Both the position numbers and the translations under genes were made by a program. Positions 7,162 through 11,923 of a DNA stretch of 15,220 nucleotides are shown in pieces. Where the stretch lies: contig PLCG01000104.1 in the NCBI GenBank assembly GCA_003135575.1, forward strand, positions 15,631 to 30,850, given 5' to 3'. The notes beneath the pieces are model-generated. The model saw nothing but the letters and a program-made list of their open reading frames with translations. It did no database searches and was not told the DNA's origin. Position 1 is the stretch's first letter, and every line of letters starts with the position of its first letter. This DNA comes from Nitrososphaerota archaeon. Lineage in GTDB: Archaea; Thermoproteota; Nitrososphaeria; Nitrososphaerales; Gagatemarchaeaceae.

Positions 7162-7327
7162 GGGAACCCGACCTTTTCTTCTCCATCGTCCTGAAGAGGT
7201 ACTCCTCAGCGTCCCCGTCCACGTGACCCTTCAGCTTGCCCTGCAGTTGTTCACTCAACTTTAAGGCCAGCCTCTCGAGTTCGGCCCTTGACGGCTTCCT
7301 CTTCTCCTCTTCCTGCTTAGGTTCCAT
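7148..7327 (-). CDS. Small antitoxin partner of the broken PIN toxin
   Basis: A 59-residue, highly charged protein: MEPKQEEEKRKPSRAELERL, then ALKLSEQLQGKLKGHVDGD, then AEEYLFRTMEKKR near the end. It is predicted mostly helical with no clear N-terminal DNA-binding motif. Its stop lies 14 bases inside the toxin gene, so the two were translationally coupled. The ATG is supported by GGAGG 8 bases upstream. Position, size and coupling identify it as a VapB-like antitoxin; the exact antitoxin family is not recognised. It seems intact although its toxin is broken. Its first bases overlap the end of the upstream exon fragment. Confidence 0.6.
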   Translation of the reverse strand: MEPKQEEEKRKPSRAELERLALKLSEQLQGKLKGHVDGDAEEYLFRTMEKKRSGSHANH

Positions 7328-7465
7328 GCCCTTGGCCTCCTGAGCTGGTCGCGTCCTGATAAGGATTGCCGCGCCGTTGGTCGAAACCCGGGGGCGGTGC
7401 CCCGGCAGGCGGGTCGGGCCTGTCGGGGTAGATCAGGTCCAGCACCTTCTTCGTCCTGTCCTGAG
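7317..7465 (-). pseudogene. 3' exon fragment of an unknown gene cut by the group II intron
   Basis: Coding-like sequence begins right after the predicted intron 3' end: DRTKKVLDLIYPDRPDPPAG, then a Pro/Gly-rich tail ending GGQGHGT. The first 15-20 codons favour C or G in third position, as real genes in this window do. No 5' exon is found: upstream of the intron remnant lies the complete gene 7732-8358. The stop overlaps the antitoxin start by 11 bases, so this gene once led the operon. The product is not recognised. Confidence 0.4.
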
Positions 7466-7471
7466 GTAAGA

Positions 7472-7514
7472 GTGCGCTGCCAGGCCCGAATTGCTTCGGG
7501 CAGGAAACACGCAC
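7472..7514 (-). ncRNA. Probable group II intron domain VI
   Basis: On the minus strand GTGCG (7514-7510) pairs with CGCAC (7476-7472). Inside, GCCCGAA and TTCGGGC form a perfect 7-bp stem closed by a GCAA (GNRA) tetraloop (7484-7501). The unpaired strand CTGGCAG near the 3' side holds a candidate branch-point A. The 10-base link to domain V is longer than usual. Confidence 0.6.
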
Positions 7515-7524
7515 CCTCCCTCCC

Positions 7525-7558
7525 AAACCCGGCGTGATACTTTCGCATCACCGGGCTT
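7525..7558 (-). ncRNA. Group II intron domain V (catalytic hairpin)
   Basis: Exactly 34 nt on the minus strand. The lower stem AAGCCCGG pairs with CCGGGTTT (8 bp, with the AGC catalytic triad and its G-U wobble). A two-base CG bulge lies on the 3' side. The upper stem TGATGC pairs with GTATCA, capped by a GAAA tetraloop. Every landmark of domain V is present: triad, 2-nt bulge, GNRA loop and length. Confidence 0.9.
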
Positions 7559-7731
7559 TCACCCCTACGTCCTCCGTCTTCTTCTTGTGCATCGGATGGA
7601 TTGATTTCAGCTACCTGTTTTGGGCAGCCTACTGTGGCATGTCGCGCACAAAGCGCCCATTCTGCCGCTGGAGCAATTAAGCGCCCCTGCCTAGCCCAAA
7701 ACTGGTGTTTTCCGCCCGCCAAGATGTTTCG

Positions 7732-8358
7732 CTAAGATAGCCGCGGGTCAGGATTGCGTGGTTTGGCGTGCCTCCCTCGGAGTATCGTGACTGTGATTCC
7801 TATTAGGGCGGCTGCAACTCCAGTCCACAACAAATAATCTGCGAGAGCTGGTAGAAGGGCGAATTCATAGCCGCTTGAAGTTGGGGAGCCAGGGAAACTA
7901 ACGATGTAGTAAGTTAGGTAATCGTAAGGAAAACCCATGGGTCTGAGGGTCGCGTCCGAGGCAGGGGTTGGCATCACGATTGACAAAGGAGGGAGCAACA
8001 ACGTGAGGAGAGTGACGCCAAGCCCCGCGACGGCAGCCATCACAAGCGTCGTGAAAGCAATGGTGAAGATGACCACGAGCGATATCGCGAACCAGATACC
8101 AAAGTCCGCAACGAAGTTCAGCTGGTGAAAGTAGTAAGTGTTGTTCAGGGCTACGGAATAGCCAGGGCCACCTGTGGCACTACAGCAGGGGAAGAAGGTC
8201 GCATAGGGGATAGGGAATCCGTAGACGTCAGCGCTTCCAGCCGCCCCATGGCCGCCAGGGATGGACGCTACCACGAACTCTCCGACAAGGAAGGTAGCCT
8301 GAGTAATCAGCAGTGCGACGAGTATCGCAATCGCAATTTCACTGATGACCCTTCTCAT
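7732..8358 (-). CDS. Four-TM membrane protein, unknown function
   Basis: A 208-residue protein. TM1 is at about residues 5-31. A large first outside loop of about 50 residues includes a CC pair (FFPCCSATGG) and aromatic residues. Two more helices are at about 85-125 (FAISLVVIFTIAFTTLVMAA and AGLGVTLLTLLLPPL). A second outside loop follows, then a last helix near 175-195 and a basic tail (RGRHAKPRNP). A TATA-like TTTTATC preceded by a purine-rich GAAG lies about 35 bases upstream (8389-8396 on the plus strand). The family is not recognised. It is transcribed toward the group II intron remnant. Confidence 0.75.
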   Translation of the reverse strand: MRRVISEIAIAILVALLITQATFLVGEFVVASIPGGHGAAGSADVYGFPIPYATFFPCCSATGGPGYSVALNNTYYFHQLNFVADFGIWFAISLVVIFTIAFTTLVMAAVAGLGVTLLTLLLPPLSIVMPTPASDATLRPMGFPYDYLTYYIVSFPGSPTSSGYEFALLPALADYLLWTGVAAALIGITVTILRGRHAKPRNPDPRLS

Positions 8359-8388
8359 CAGGCGTCACGGGCGAGCGATGATTTTCAC

Positions 8389-8400
8389 GATAAAAGGCTT
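8389..8400 (-). promoter_or_regulatory. Probable archaeal promoter of the 7732-8358 gene
   Basis: On the minus strand GAAGCCTTTTATCG combines a purine-rich BRE-like part with a TATA-like TTTTATC, ending about 30 bases before the ATG at 8358. This would give a very short leader. Confidence 0.4.
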
Positions 8401-8531
8401 CGTCCAAACGGGGACCAGATTTTGGCCCTAGATCAAGCGCACCTCGCGTTGTAGAAATCGCGAGCAAAAAGTAACTGTCAAGTCTACGGCGGGAAAGCTA
8501 TTTGTTTGTCTGTGACACCAATAACTTGAGA

Positions 8532-8993
8532 ATGAATATTTCAAGGAAATTTCTGATTACGTTCTCGGCTGGAATTGTAGCGGCAATCCTAGTCTATCTA
8601 GGAATGTTCCTTCTCTCCGGAGGATATCATCTAGTCTCAGTGTCATACCCAGATCCAAATTCCCACATAGCCTGCTTTGGTTGCGGCACTGACACTGTTT
8701 ATGGCATTACTCTTCTGATTGCGGGTGCCTCCCTTATTGGGCTGGGAGTTACCTCATTTGCATACTTTCTTCTTCGAAGGGTGAGAAGACTAACAATAAG
8801 CCCCTCGACAGCCGTTGGGTGCGTACTCCTCATGTTTGGTTCGGTCTCCGCGATTTTCATCTCAAGCATGTTTCTCTTGCCGGTGGGAGATATGCGAGAT
8901 GGTCTGGCTGTAGGTTACCCCTTCGCCATTTCGGCTCTTGTGGCTGGAATTATCTTGATACAGAAAGGTGGTAGAGGCAGGAGCAAGTTTTGA
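8532..8993 (+). CDS. Four-TM membrane protein with CxxC outside loop
   Basis: From the ATG at 8532 this is a 153-residue protein; an upstream TTG at 8502 adds 10 unlikely residues. TM1 is at about 9-29, the loop contains C48 and C51 (CFGC), TM2 is at about 57-80, a basic turn (LRRVRRL) follows, TM3 is at about 93-116, and TM4 is at about 129-144, with a basic tail. The first half repeats the TM-Cys loop-TM plan of the small proteins at 3139, 4336 and 4612, here extended by a second hairpin. It is divergent from 7732-8358. Function unknown. Confidence 0.75.
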   Translation: MNISRKFLITFSAGIVAAILVYLGMFLLSGGYHLVSVSYPDPNSHIACFGCGTDTVYGITLLIAGASLIGLGVTSFAYFLLRRVRRLTISPSTAVGCVLLMFGSVSAIFISSMFLLPVGDMRDGLAVGYPFAISALVAGIILIQKGGRGRSKF

Positions 8994-9049
8994 CCCGCGT
9001 TTGGCTTACGTAGTGCGATTCTACGGTGACTTGACGGCACCATCAAAAG

Positions 9050-9062
9050 GATACGCTTATCT
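9050..9062 (+). promoter_or_regulatory. Probable promoter of the AbrB/PIN operon
   Basis: CAAAAGGA followed by TACGCTTATC, about 27-37 bases before the ATG at 9089. This geometry fits a leaderless archaeal transcript starting close to the ATG. Judged by eye. Confidence 0.35.
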
Positions 9063-9088
9063 AGTTCCATTATGGTATTATTGGTAGA

Positions 9089-9361
9089 ATGGTAGAAGCG
9101 GTAACCACGATAGACAAGGCCGGAAGAGTGGTAATCCCCAAGGAAATCAGGGAGAAGATGGACCTCAAGGAGAACAGCATCCTGCTGGTGGTCGAAACGG
9201 ACGGAGACGCGCTGATCCTGAAGAAGCTCGATATTCGGCAGATCGCGGAGCGGCTCAGGGGGGAGCTTAAGGGCAAAGACCTGGATGGAATAGCAACAAA
9301 GGTCGAAGTGCAGTCAAATGAGCGAGTCAGGAAAGAGCGGCTCGAGACGCTTCGTCGTTGA
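9089..9361 (+). CDS. vapB: AbrB/VapB-family antitoxin
   Basis: A 90-residue protein. Residues 1-48 are a SpoVT-AbrB swapped-hairpin domain, with the typical TTIDKAGRVVIPKEIREKM, then LKENSILLVVETDGDALILK. This DNA-binding domain dimerises and usually represses its own operon. The C-terminal 40 residues are charged and helical (RQIAERLRGELKGKDLD, NERVRKERLETLRR) and should wrap the toxin. The gene overlaps the PIN toxin gene by 44 bases, a tight coupling typical of vapBC pairs. It looks intact. Confidence 0.88.
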   Translation: MVEAVTTIDKAGRVVIPKEIREKMDLKENSILLVVETDGDALILKKLDIRQIAERLRGELKGKDLDGIATKVEVQSNERVRKERLETLRR

Positions 9362-9794
9362 TACTAACGTCTTTGTCGCGGCGATAAAGCCCTTCTCGAA
9401 GTCTGGTCACGGGAGATCCTCGACCGACACGGGCTCCCTCGCTCTCCTGCTCAGGATGATCAACGATAATGAGCTGGAGCTGTTCGCCAATAGATGGCTC
9501 CTGGACGAGTACAAGCGACTTGGGGAGGAGCTGAACTCAGAAACGAGCGAGCTGATTCTGGGCCAGTTGACGGCAAAGATGCGTGAAGTCACTGAACTCG
9601 AGGAGATGGCCGTCGCACGTTGCAGGCCCTACCTCCCGGAACGGGAAGCTGCCGACGTCCTGCACGCTGCGACGTGCGTTCAGTCAAAGGCGGTCTTGAT
9701 AACCAACGACCGGGACTTCGATAGGATAAAGGAATCCGGGATCATCGAAATTTGGAGCATCGGCGAGGCAATCAGGAAACTGTCAATCAAATAA
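9318..9794 (+). CDS. vapC: PIN-domain RNase toxin (VapC-like)
   Basis: A 158-residue PIN-domain protein, a metal-dependent RNase. The acidic residues are present: D15 in FVVDTNVFVAAI, E64 in WLLDEYKRL, D113 in REAADVLHAA, and D131/D133 in ITNDRDFDRI. It is longer than a minimal VapC (about 130), with a loop near residues 26-42 (SKSGHGRSSTDTGS), so it may belong to the PIN_3-type group rather than classical VapC. The start lies inside the antitoxin gene (44-base overlap). All key residues are in place, so the toxin is probably active and held in check by the AbrB-type partner. Confidence 0.87.
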   Translation: MSESGKSGSRRFVVDTNVFVAAIKPFSKSGHGRSSTDTGSLALLLRMINDNELELFANRWLLDEYKRLGEELNSETSELILGQLTAKMREVTELEEMAVARCRPYLPEREAADVLHAATCVQSKAVLITNDRDFDRIKESGIIEIWSIGEAIRKLSIK

Positions 9795-9849
9795 TAGCAA
9801 GAGAAAGGCGTATTACGACACGGTTGTGTTGAGTTCGACGTGTGATGCC

Positions 9850-10005
9850 TTGATTAGGACGTGCGAGTTGTGCGGACAGCCAGCCGCCAAGCAGAGCCCG
9901 GCGCTCCGCGCCGAGTGCTACTACACGTACTGGTTCAGGCAGAAACACAGCCCGCGGCAACCCGTGCCACAGCACGCGACGGTGTTGGGAAGCGTGAGTA
10001 CCTGA
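9850..10005 (+). CDS. Small CxxC (zinc-ribbon-like) protein
   Basis: From a TTG at 9850 this is a 51-residue protein: RTCELCGQPAAKQSPALRAE, then CYYTYWFRQKHSPR, then a polar tail. C5 and C8 form a CxxC knuckle; C23 with H33 or H42 could complete a metal site, though a second CxxC is missing. GTG at 9826 and TTG at 9829 are alternative starts that add another Cys. The stop overlaps the next ATG by one base (TGATG), strong evidence that both frames are translated. It lies 55 bases after the PIN toxin gene, so it may share that transcript. Function unknown. Confidence 0.55.
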   Translation: MIRTCELCGQPAAKQSPALRAECYYTYWFRQKHSPRQPVPQHATVLGSVST

Positions 10006-10154
10006 TGCCTACAAAGAAGGACAAGAAGGCCGCTCCAGCCCCTGAGACGAAGGTTCGCGACGTGTTTGAGACCTGGCTCGAGAAGCAACCTGTCAGATCA
10101 GCTAGGTCAAAGGCGGGCTACGTCAGCACTCATGAAAGCAAAGAATCCTCGTAG
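10005..10154 (+). CDS. Small basic protein coupled to the CxxC gene
   Basis: A 49-residue protein: a Lys/Ala/Pro-rich head (MPTKKDKKAAPAPETK), an amphipathic helix (VRDVFETWLEKQ), and a Ser/Lys-rich tail ending HESKESS. It starts within the stop codon of the preceding gene (TGATG), so it is probably translated by re-initiation. A longer frame opens upstream at 9861, but that region is coding in the other frame. No family is recognised. Proteins of this look may bind nucleic acid or a partner protein, but nothing here proves it. Confidence 0.5.
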   Translation: MPTKKDKKAAPAPETKVRDVFETWLEKQPVRSARSKAGYVSTHESKESS

Positions 10155-10186
10155 TCCACAGGCGGTACGCCGAAATCATAACGCTG

Positions 10187-10690
10187 ATGCCGGCGTTGCC
10201 AGAAGTTGCCAACTCCGTTCCCCGTTAAGAGCCTCGGAACCCAATCAAGGACACGAACCCACTCGAGATAATCTTCCTCTATCTTCCATTTCCCTACTGG
10301 GCCCCGTTCGCGCTGTTTCTGTACAGGCATGACCTCTCCAGGCTGAGGCATCCTGTCAGGGACGACGGCAGCTTGAGGAACTGGTGGGCGGTCCTGAACC
10401 AGCTGGGTTTGCTCAATGACCGCCTTGCGACCCGAAGGCGACGCAGCTACAGGGGCCTGGCGCTCTTCCTTGCAGTTCCATCGGCATCCTTTGGATTGGC
10501 TGTGGCTTGCACGCTCCATTTGCTCCCGTCCGCTTGGGACATCCTTGTGCTCATCCAGGCTGCCGCGGGAACAATCATGACGGTAGCGACTGTGCGACAT
10601 CTCGGCCCACTGCCTCAGAGATCCTACAAGGACTTCCTCCCCTATCCCCTGCTCGGGTCGAGGATGTATGGACCTGGCCACATCGGGTAG
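10187..10690 (+). pseudogene. Membrane protein gene with in-frame stop near its start
   Basis: A good coding stretch runs from just after a TAA at 10226-10228 to the TAG ending at 10690: a first TM (LEIIFLYLPFPYWAPFALFLY), a basic loop (SLRNWWAVLNQLGLLNDRLA, TRRRRSYRG), two more hydrophobic stretches (LALFLAVPSASFGLAVACTL; WDILVLIQAAAGTIMTVATV) and a polar tail. No ATG, GTG or TTG lies between the stop and the first TM. The only upstream in-frame ATG is at 10187, which would give MPALPEVANSVPR and then the TAA. Either the gene has a nonsense mutation or it uses a non-standard start; a TTG at 10373 would lose the first TM. The protein family is not recognised. Confidence 0.55.
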
Positions 10691-10697
10691 CCAATTC

Positions 10698-10904
10698 CTA
10701 GCTGAAAGCGGGCAAATAACCACGGGCAAGGCTATGTGAATCACGTCGAATTGGCCACCTTCGAAGGGCAACCAGGATCTTCCCGTAAACTTCCTGCCGT
10801 CGACCCGAGGCTGCTTTGACGAAGGGGACCAACTGTTGGGCCGCCGAATTCGGGGGTTCAACTGTTGGGCCCCCTATGTCAACAGGGCTCGGCACGTCCG
10901 CCAT
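10698..10904 (-). CDS. Small protein, second gene of a minus-strand operon; possibly frameshifted
   Basis: A 68-residue reading from an ATG with a good Shine-Dalgarno (AAGGTGAT, about 5 bases upstream). The upstream gene stops 11 bases before, so they form an operon. The sequence reads AAQQLVPFVKAASGRRQEVY, then GKILVALRRW. From about 10760 the neighbouring frame reads better (EGGQFDVIHIALPVVICPLS), so a one-base insertion near the codons for LRRW is suspected. That second frame has no nearby stop and runs antisense into the convergent gene, so the true C-terminus is unclear. The family is not recognised. Confidence 0.4.
   Translation of the reverse strand: MADVPSPVDIGGPTVEPPNSAAQQLVPFVKAASGRRQEVYGKILVALRRWPIRRDSHSLARGYLPAFS
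10828..10873. repeat. Repeated palindromic motif (two copies of CAACTGTTGGGCC)
   Basis: CAACTGTTGGGCC occurs at 10830-10842 and 10859-10871 with 29-base periodicity. The perfect palindrome CCGAATTCGG (10844-10853) lies between them. Each copy is itself a near-dyad (CCAAC/GTTGG). It lies in the 5' part of the small minus-strand gene, so coding constraint may explain part of it. Confidence 0.5.
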
Positions 10905-10915
10905 TTAATCACCTT

Positions 10916-11101
10916 CTAAATGATTGGACATGTTGTGGAGCGCTGCGGTCGGATGTCGAGATCGAGGGTGATCGACTCGTCTCGCACCCGCACCTGCGTA
11001 TCGAGTGCCTTTTGCACCGTCTTCAAAAAGTCCGTCGCCGTGGTCCCTTCCGATGAAACCCTTCCCTGATATCGGAGCTGGCCTGAACGCCATACTTTCA
11101 A
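10916..11101 (-). CDS. Small protein, first gene of a minus-strand operon
   Basis: A 61-residue protein from a TTG at 11101 (the frame is open to 11149). It reads MKVWRSGQLRYQGRVS, then TTATDFLKTVQKALDTQVRV, then RDESITLDLDIRPQRSTT. It looks like an alternating helix and strand fold with GC-rich third positions, better than the overlapping frame. Its stop is 11 bases before the next ATG, with the Shine-Dalgarno of that gene between. A palindrome (TTTCAA, 3 bases, TTGAAA) covers the start and may be an operator. The family is not recognised. Confidence 0.45.
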   Translation of the reverse strand: MKVWRSGQLRYQGRVSSEGTTATDFLKTVQKALDTQVRVRDESITLDLDIRPQRSTTCPII

Positions 11102-11110
11102 ATGTTGAAA
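11096..11110. promoter_or_regulatory. Perfect dyad at the start of the minus-strand operon
   Basis: TTTCAA (11096-11101), ATG, TTGAAA (11105-11110) is a perfect inverted repeat. The half-site CAAATGTT also recurs as a direct repeat at 11099-11106 and 11115-11122. This is a plausible repressor site overlapping the start of the 10916 gene. Confidence 0.4.
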
Positions 11111-11170
11111 CTTGCAAATGTTAGAAGGTTTTTGCGCCCCGCTTTCCAAAATACGTGTAAGGCGACCCGC

Positions 11171-11320
11171 TCACGAGGCCACGTTGAAGTTCCCTGAAAT
11201 CGTTCCGTAGGTATTTGTCGTCGTGGTTGTCGAGGCAGAACTCGACGATGTGATTGGCAATCCTTGAATGCCGATTTGGCTCAAGCCAATTGAGACTGCG
11301 CTTGCGTTCGGAAACCGGTT
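11171..11320 (-). pseudogene. C-terminal fragment of a Ser/Thr-rich secreted or pilin-like protein
   Basis: Reading the minus strand toward the stop at 11171: FPNASAVSIGLSQIGIQGL, PITSSSSASTTTTTNTYG, TISGNFNVAS. This is typical of Thr-rich archaeal surface proteins or pilin-like C-termini and unlike random sequence. Coding-like character stops at the edge of the mobile cassette (11317), so the gene appears cut by that insertion. The continuation expected on the other side (right of 11868) is not recognisable; the abiE operon begins there. An ATG at 11329 lies within the cassette repeat and is probably not a true start. Confidence 0.45.
11309..11316 (+). repeat. Left 8-bp target-site duplication
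   Basis: CGGAAACC, identical to 11861-11868, directly abutting the terminal inverted repeat of the cassette. Confidence 0.65.
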
Positions 11321-11338
11321 ATGTCCCATATTCCGGTG
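11317..11338 (+). repeat. Left terminal inverted repeat of the cassette
   Basis: GGTTATGTCCCA followed by TATTCCGGTG. It matches the reverse complement of 11839-11860 at 18 of 22 positions. Confidence 0.7.
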
Positions 11339-11526
11339 TTTTCCTAGGCTGTCCCATCGCCGGTGATGCGCCGAAGTTTATGTGTTTGCCCCGCTTGCCT
11401 CATGCGACTCTGGAAGGACAGACTCCCGCTCAAGCGGCTGGCGTGGGCCTTGAATCTAAGAAACAAGTGAATGGAGCTAATGAAGCAAGCCTTAGAAGCG
11501 CCTAACCCTTCAAACTCTCAGGAATA

Positions 11527-11787
11527 ATGAGAAGACGCATTGCTGGCTTCGCGATAGGTAGCGCGGCAATCGTTTTATTATTCGCCTTTTTCATTCCCAT
11601 TCCGACCCCGGCCTTTTATGCCGTACCTCCCGACCTAATGACCCTGTGCCCCAATCATGTTTACCCCTGCCCCATATATCTCTCAATCACAGCGAAGTAT
11701 CTCGGGATTGGGGGCATTTCCCAGTATCCGAGTTACGGAATACAAGTGGGAAACAGCTACGGCGGGGCCATATACTACTGGCTGTAA
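11527..11787 (+). CDS. Small membrane-anchored protein carried by the cassette
   Basis: An 86-residue protein: basic start (MRRR), a TM helix at about residues 5-27 (IAGFAIGSAAIVLLFAFFI), then a Pro/Tyr/Gly-rich outside domain with two cysteines (LCPNHVYPCP) and an aromatic end (YGGAIYYWL). The plan (signal anchor, then small Cys-paired ectodomain) resembles 66-332. An AGGAATAATG start context is present. It is the only gene between the inverted repeats at 11317 and 11860, so it seems to be a passenger. Function unknown. Confidence 0.65.
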   Translation: MRRRIAGFAIGSAAIVLLFAFFIPIPTPAFYAVPPDLMTLCPNHVYPCPIYLSITAKYLGIGGISQYPSYGIQVGNSYGGAIYYWL

Positions 11788-11810
11788 GAGACGGCGCTCG
11801 TAAGAATGCG

Positions 11811-11827
11811 TCACCGGAAGCGGGACA
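11811..11827 (-). repeat. Internal extra copy of the cassette end repeat
   Basis: Reverse complement TGTCCCGCTTCCGGTGA, close to the terminal TGTCCCAATTTCCGGTGA 28 bases further right. Tandem end repeats of this kind can be transposase-binding sites or the scar of a second insertion. Confidence 0.55.
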
Positions 11828-11838
11828 GGTCATCAAAT

Positions 11839-11860
11839 CACCGGAAATTGGGACACAGCC
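11839..11860 (-). repeat. Right terminal inverted repeat of the cassette
   Basis: On the minus strand GGCTGTGTCCCA followed by ATTTCCGGTG, pairing with 11317-11338. Confidence 0.7.
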
Positions 11861-11868
11861 CGGAAACC
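11861..11868 (+). repeat. Right 8-bp target-site duplication
   Basis: CGGAAACC, identical to 11309-11316. It also supplies the purine-rich part before the TATA-like box of the abiE promoter. Confidence 0.65.
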
Positions 11869-11889
11869 TATTAAAAACTCTTAATAGGT
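11866..11889. promoter_or_regulatory. Operator-like palindrome and promoter of the AbiE-type operon
   Basis: ACCTATTAA (11866-11874) and TTAATAGGT (11881-11889) form a perfect 9-bp inverted repeat with a 6-base spacer (AAACTC). It covers an AT-rich TATA-like box (CTATTAAAAA) preceded by purine-rich CGGAAA, about 35 bases before the antitoxin ATG. AbiEi antitoxins are known to repress their own operon by binding inverted repeats at the promoter, so this is a good candidate operator. Confidence 0.65.
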
Positions 11890-11923
11890 AGCGCTGCTGG
11901 AAGGAACATCAGGTAAGCCGAAA

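Larger units (their letters stand above)
7466..7725 (-). mobile_element. 3' fragment of a group II intron (end of ORF, domain V, domain VI)
   Basis: Reading the minus strand: a probable stub of the intron-encoded protein (FWARQGRLIAPAAEW, then in the next frame ALCATCHSRLPKTGS and a stop) resembles the C-terminal HNH-like endonuclease end of intron proteins, which often reads like LVLCxxCHxxLH. About 60 bases later comes a canonical domain V (7525-7558), then a domain VI-like hairpin (7472-7514). The intron 3' end is probably the AC at 7467-7466. Domains I-III and most of the protein are missing, so the intron is 5'-truncated and cannot splice or move by itself. The upstream limit is uncertain, near the stop of the 7732 gene. 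Confidence 0.8.
11317..11860. mobile_element. Non-autonomous mobile cassette (MITE or mobile insertion cassette)
   Basis: A 544-bp segment with terminal inverted repeats and flanking 8-bp duplications. The left end reads GGTTATGTCCCA then TATTCCGGTG; the right end, reverse-complemented, reads GGCTGTGTCCCA then ATTTCCGGTG (18 of 22 identical). CGGAAACC flanks both sides exactly. It contains no transposase, only one small membrane-protein gene. GG-starting ends with 8-bp duplications occur in several IS families (for example ISL3, IS1595, IS6 and IS256), so the mobilising family is not assigned. A third repeat copy lies inside the right end (11811-11827). Confidence 0.7.

Noticed and set aside
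7385..7432. GC-rich hairpins (CCGGGG/CCCCGG and CAGGC/GCCTG) suggesting an RNA
   Set aside because: They fall in the Pro/Gly-rich coding part of the 3' exon fragment, whose codons explain the base runs.
7261..7722. Minus-strand open frame of 153 codons
   Set aside because: It runs straight through the group II intron domains V and VI and then antitoxin sequence in the wrong frame; only its first residues may be part of the intron-protein stub.
10130..10861. Long minus-strand open frame of 243 codons
   Set aside because: Most of it is antisense to the plus-strand membrane gene ending at 10690. Only the first part (EGGQFDVIHIALPVV) may be real, as the frameshifted end of the 10698-10904 gene.
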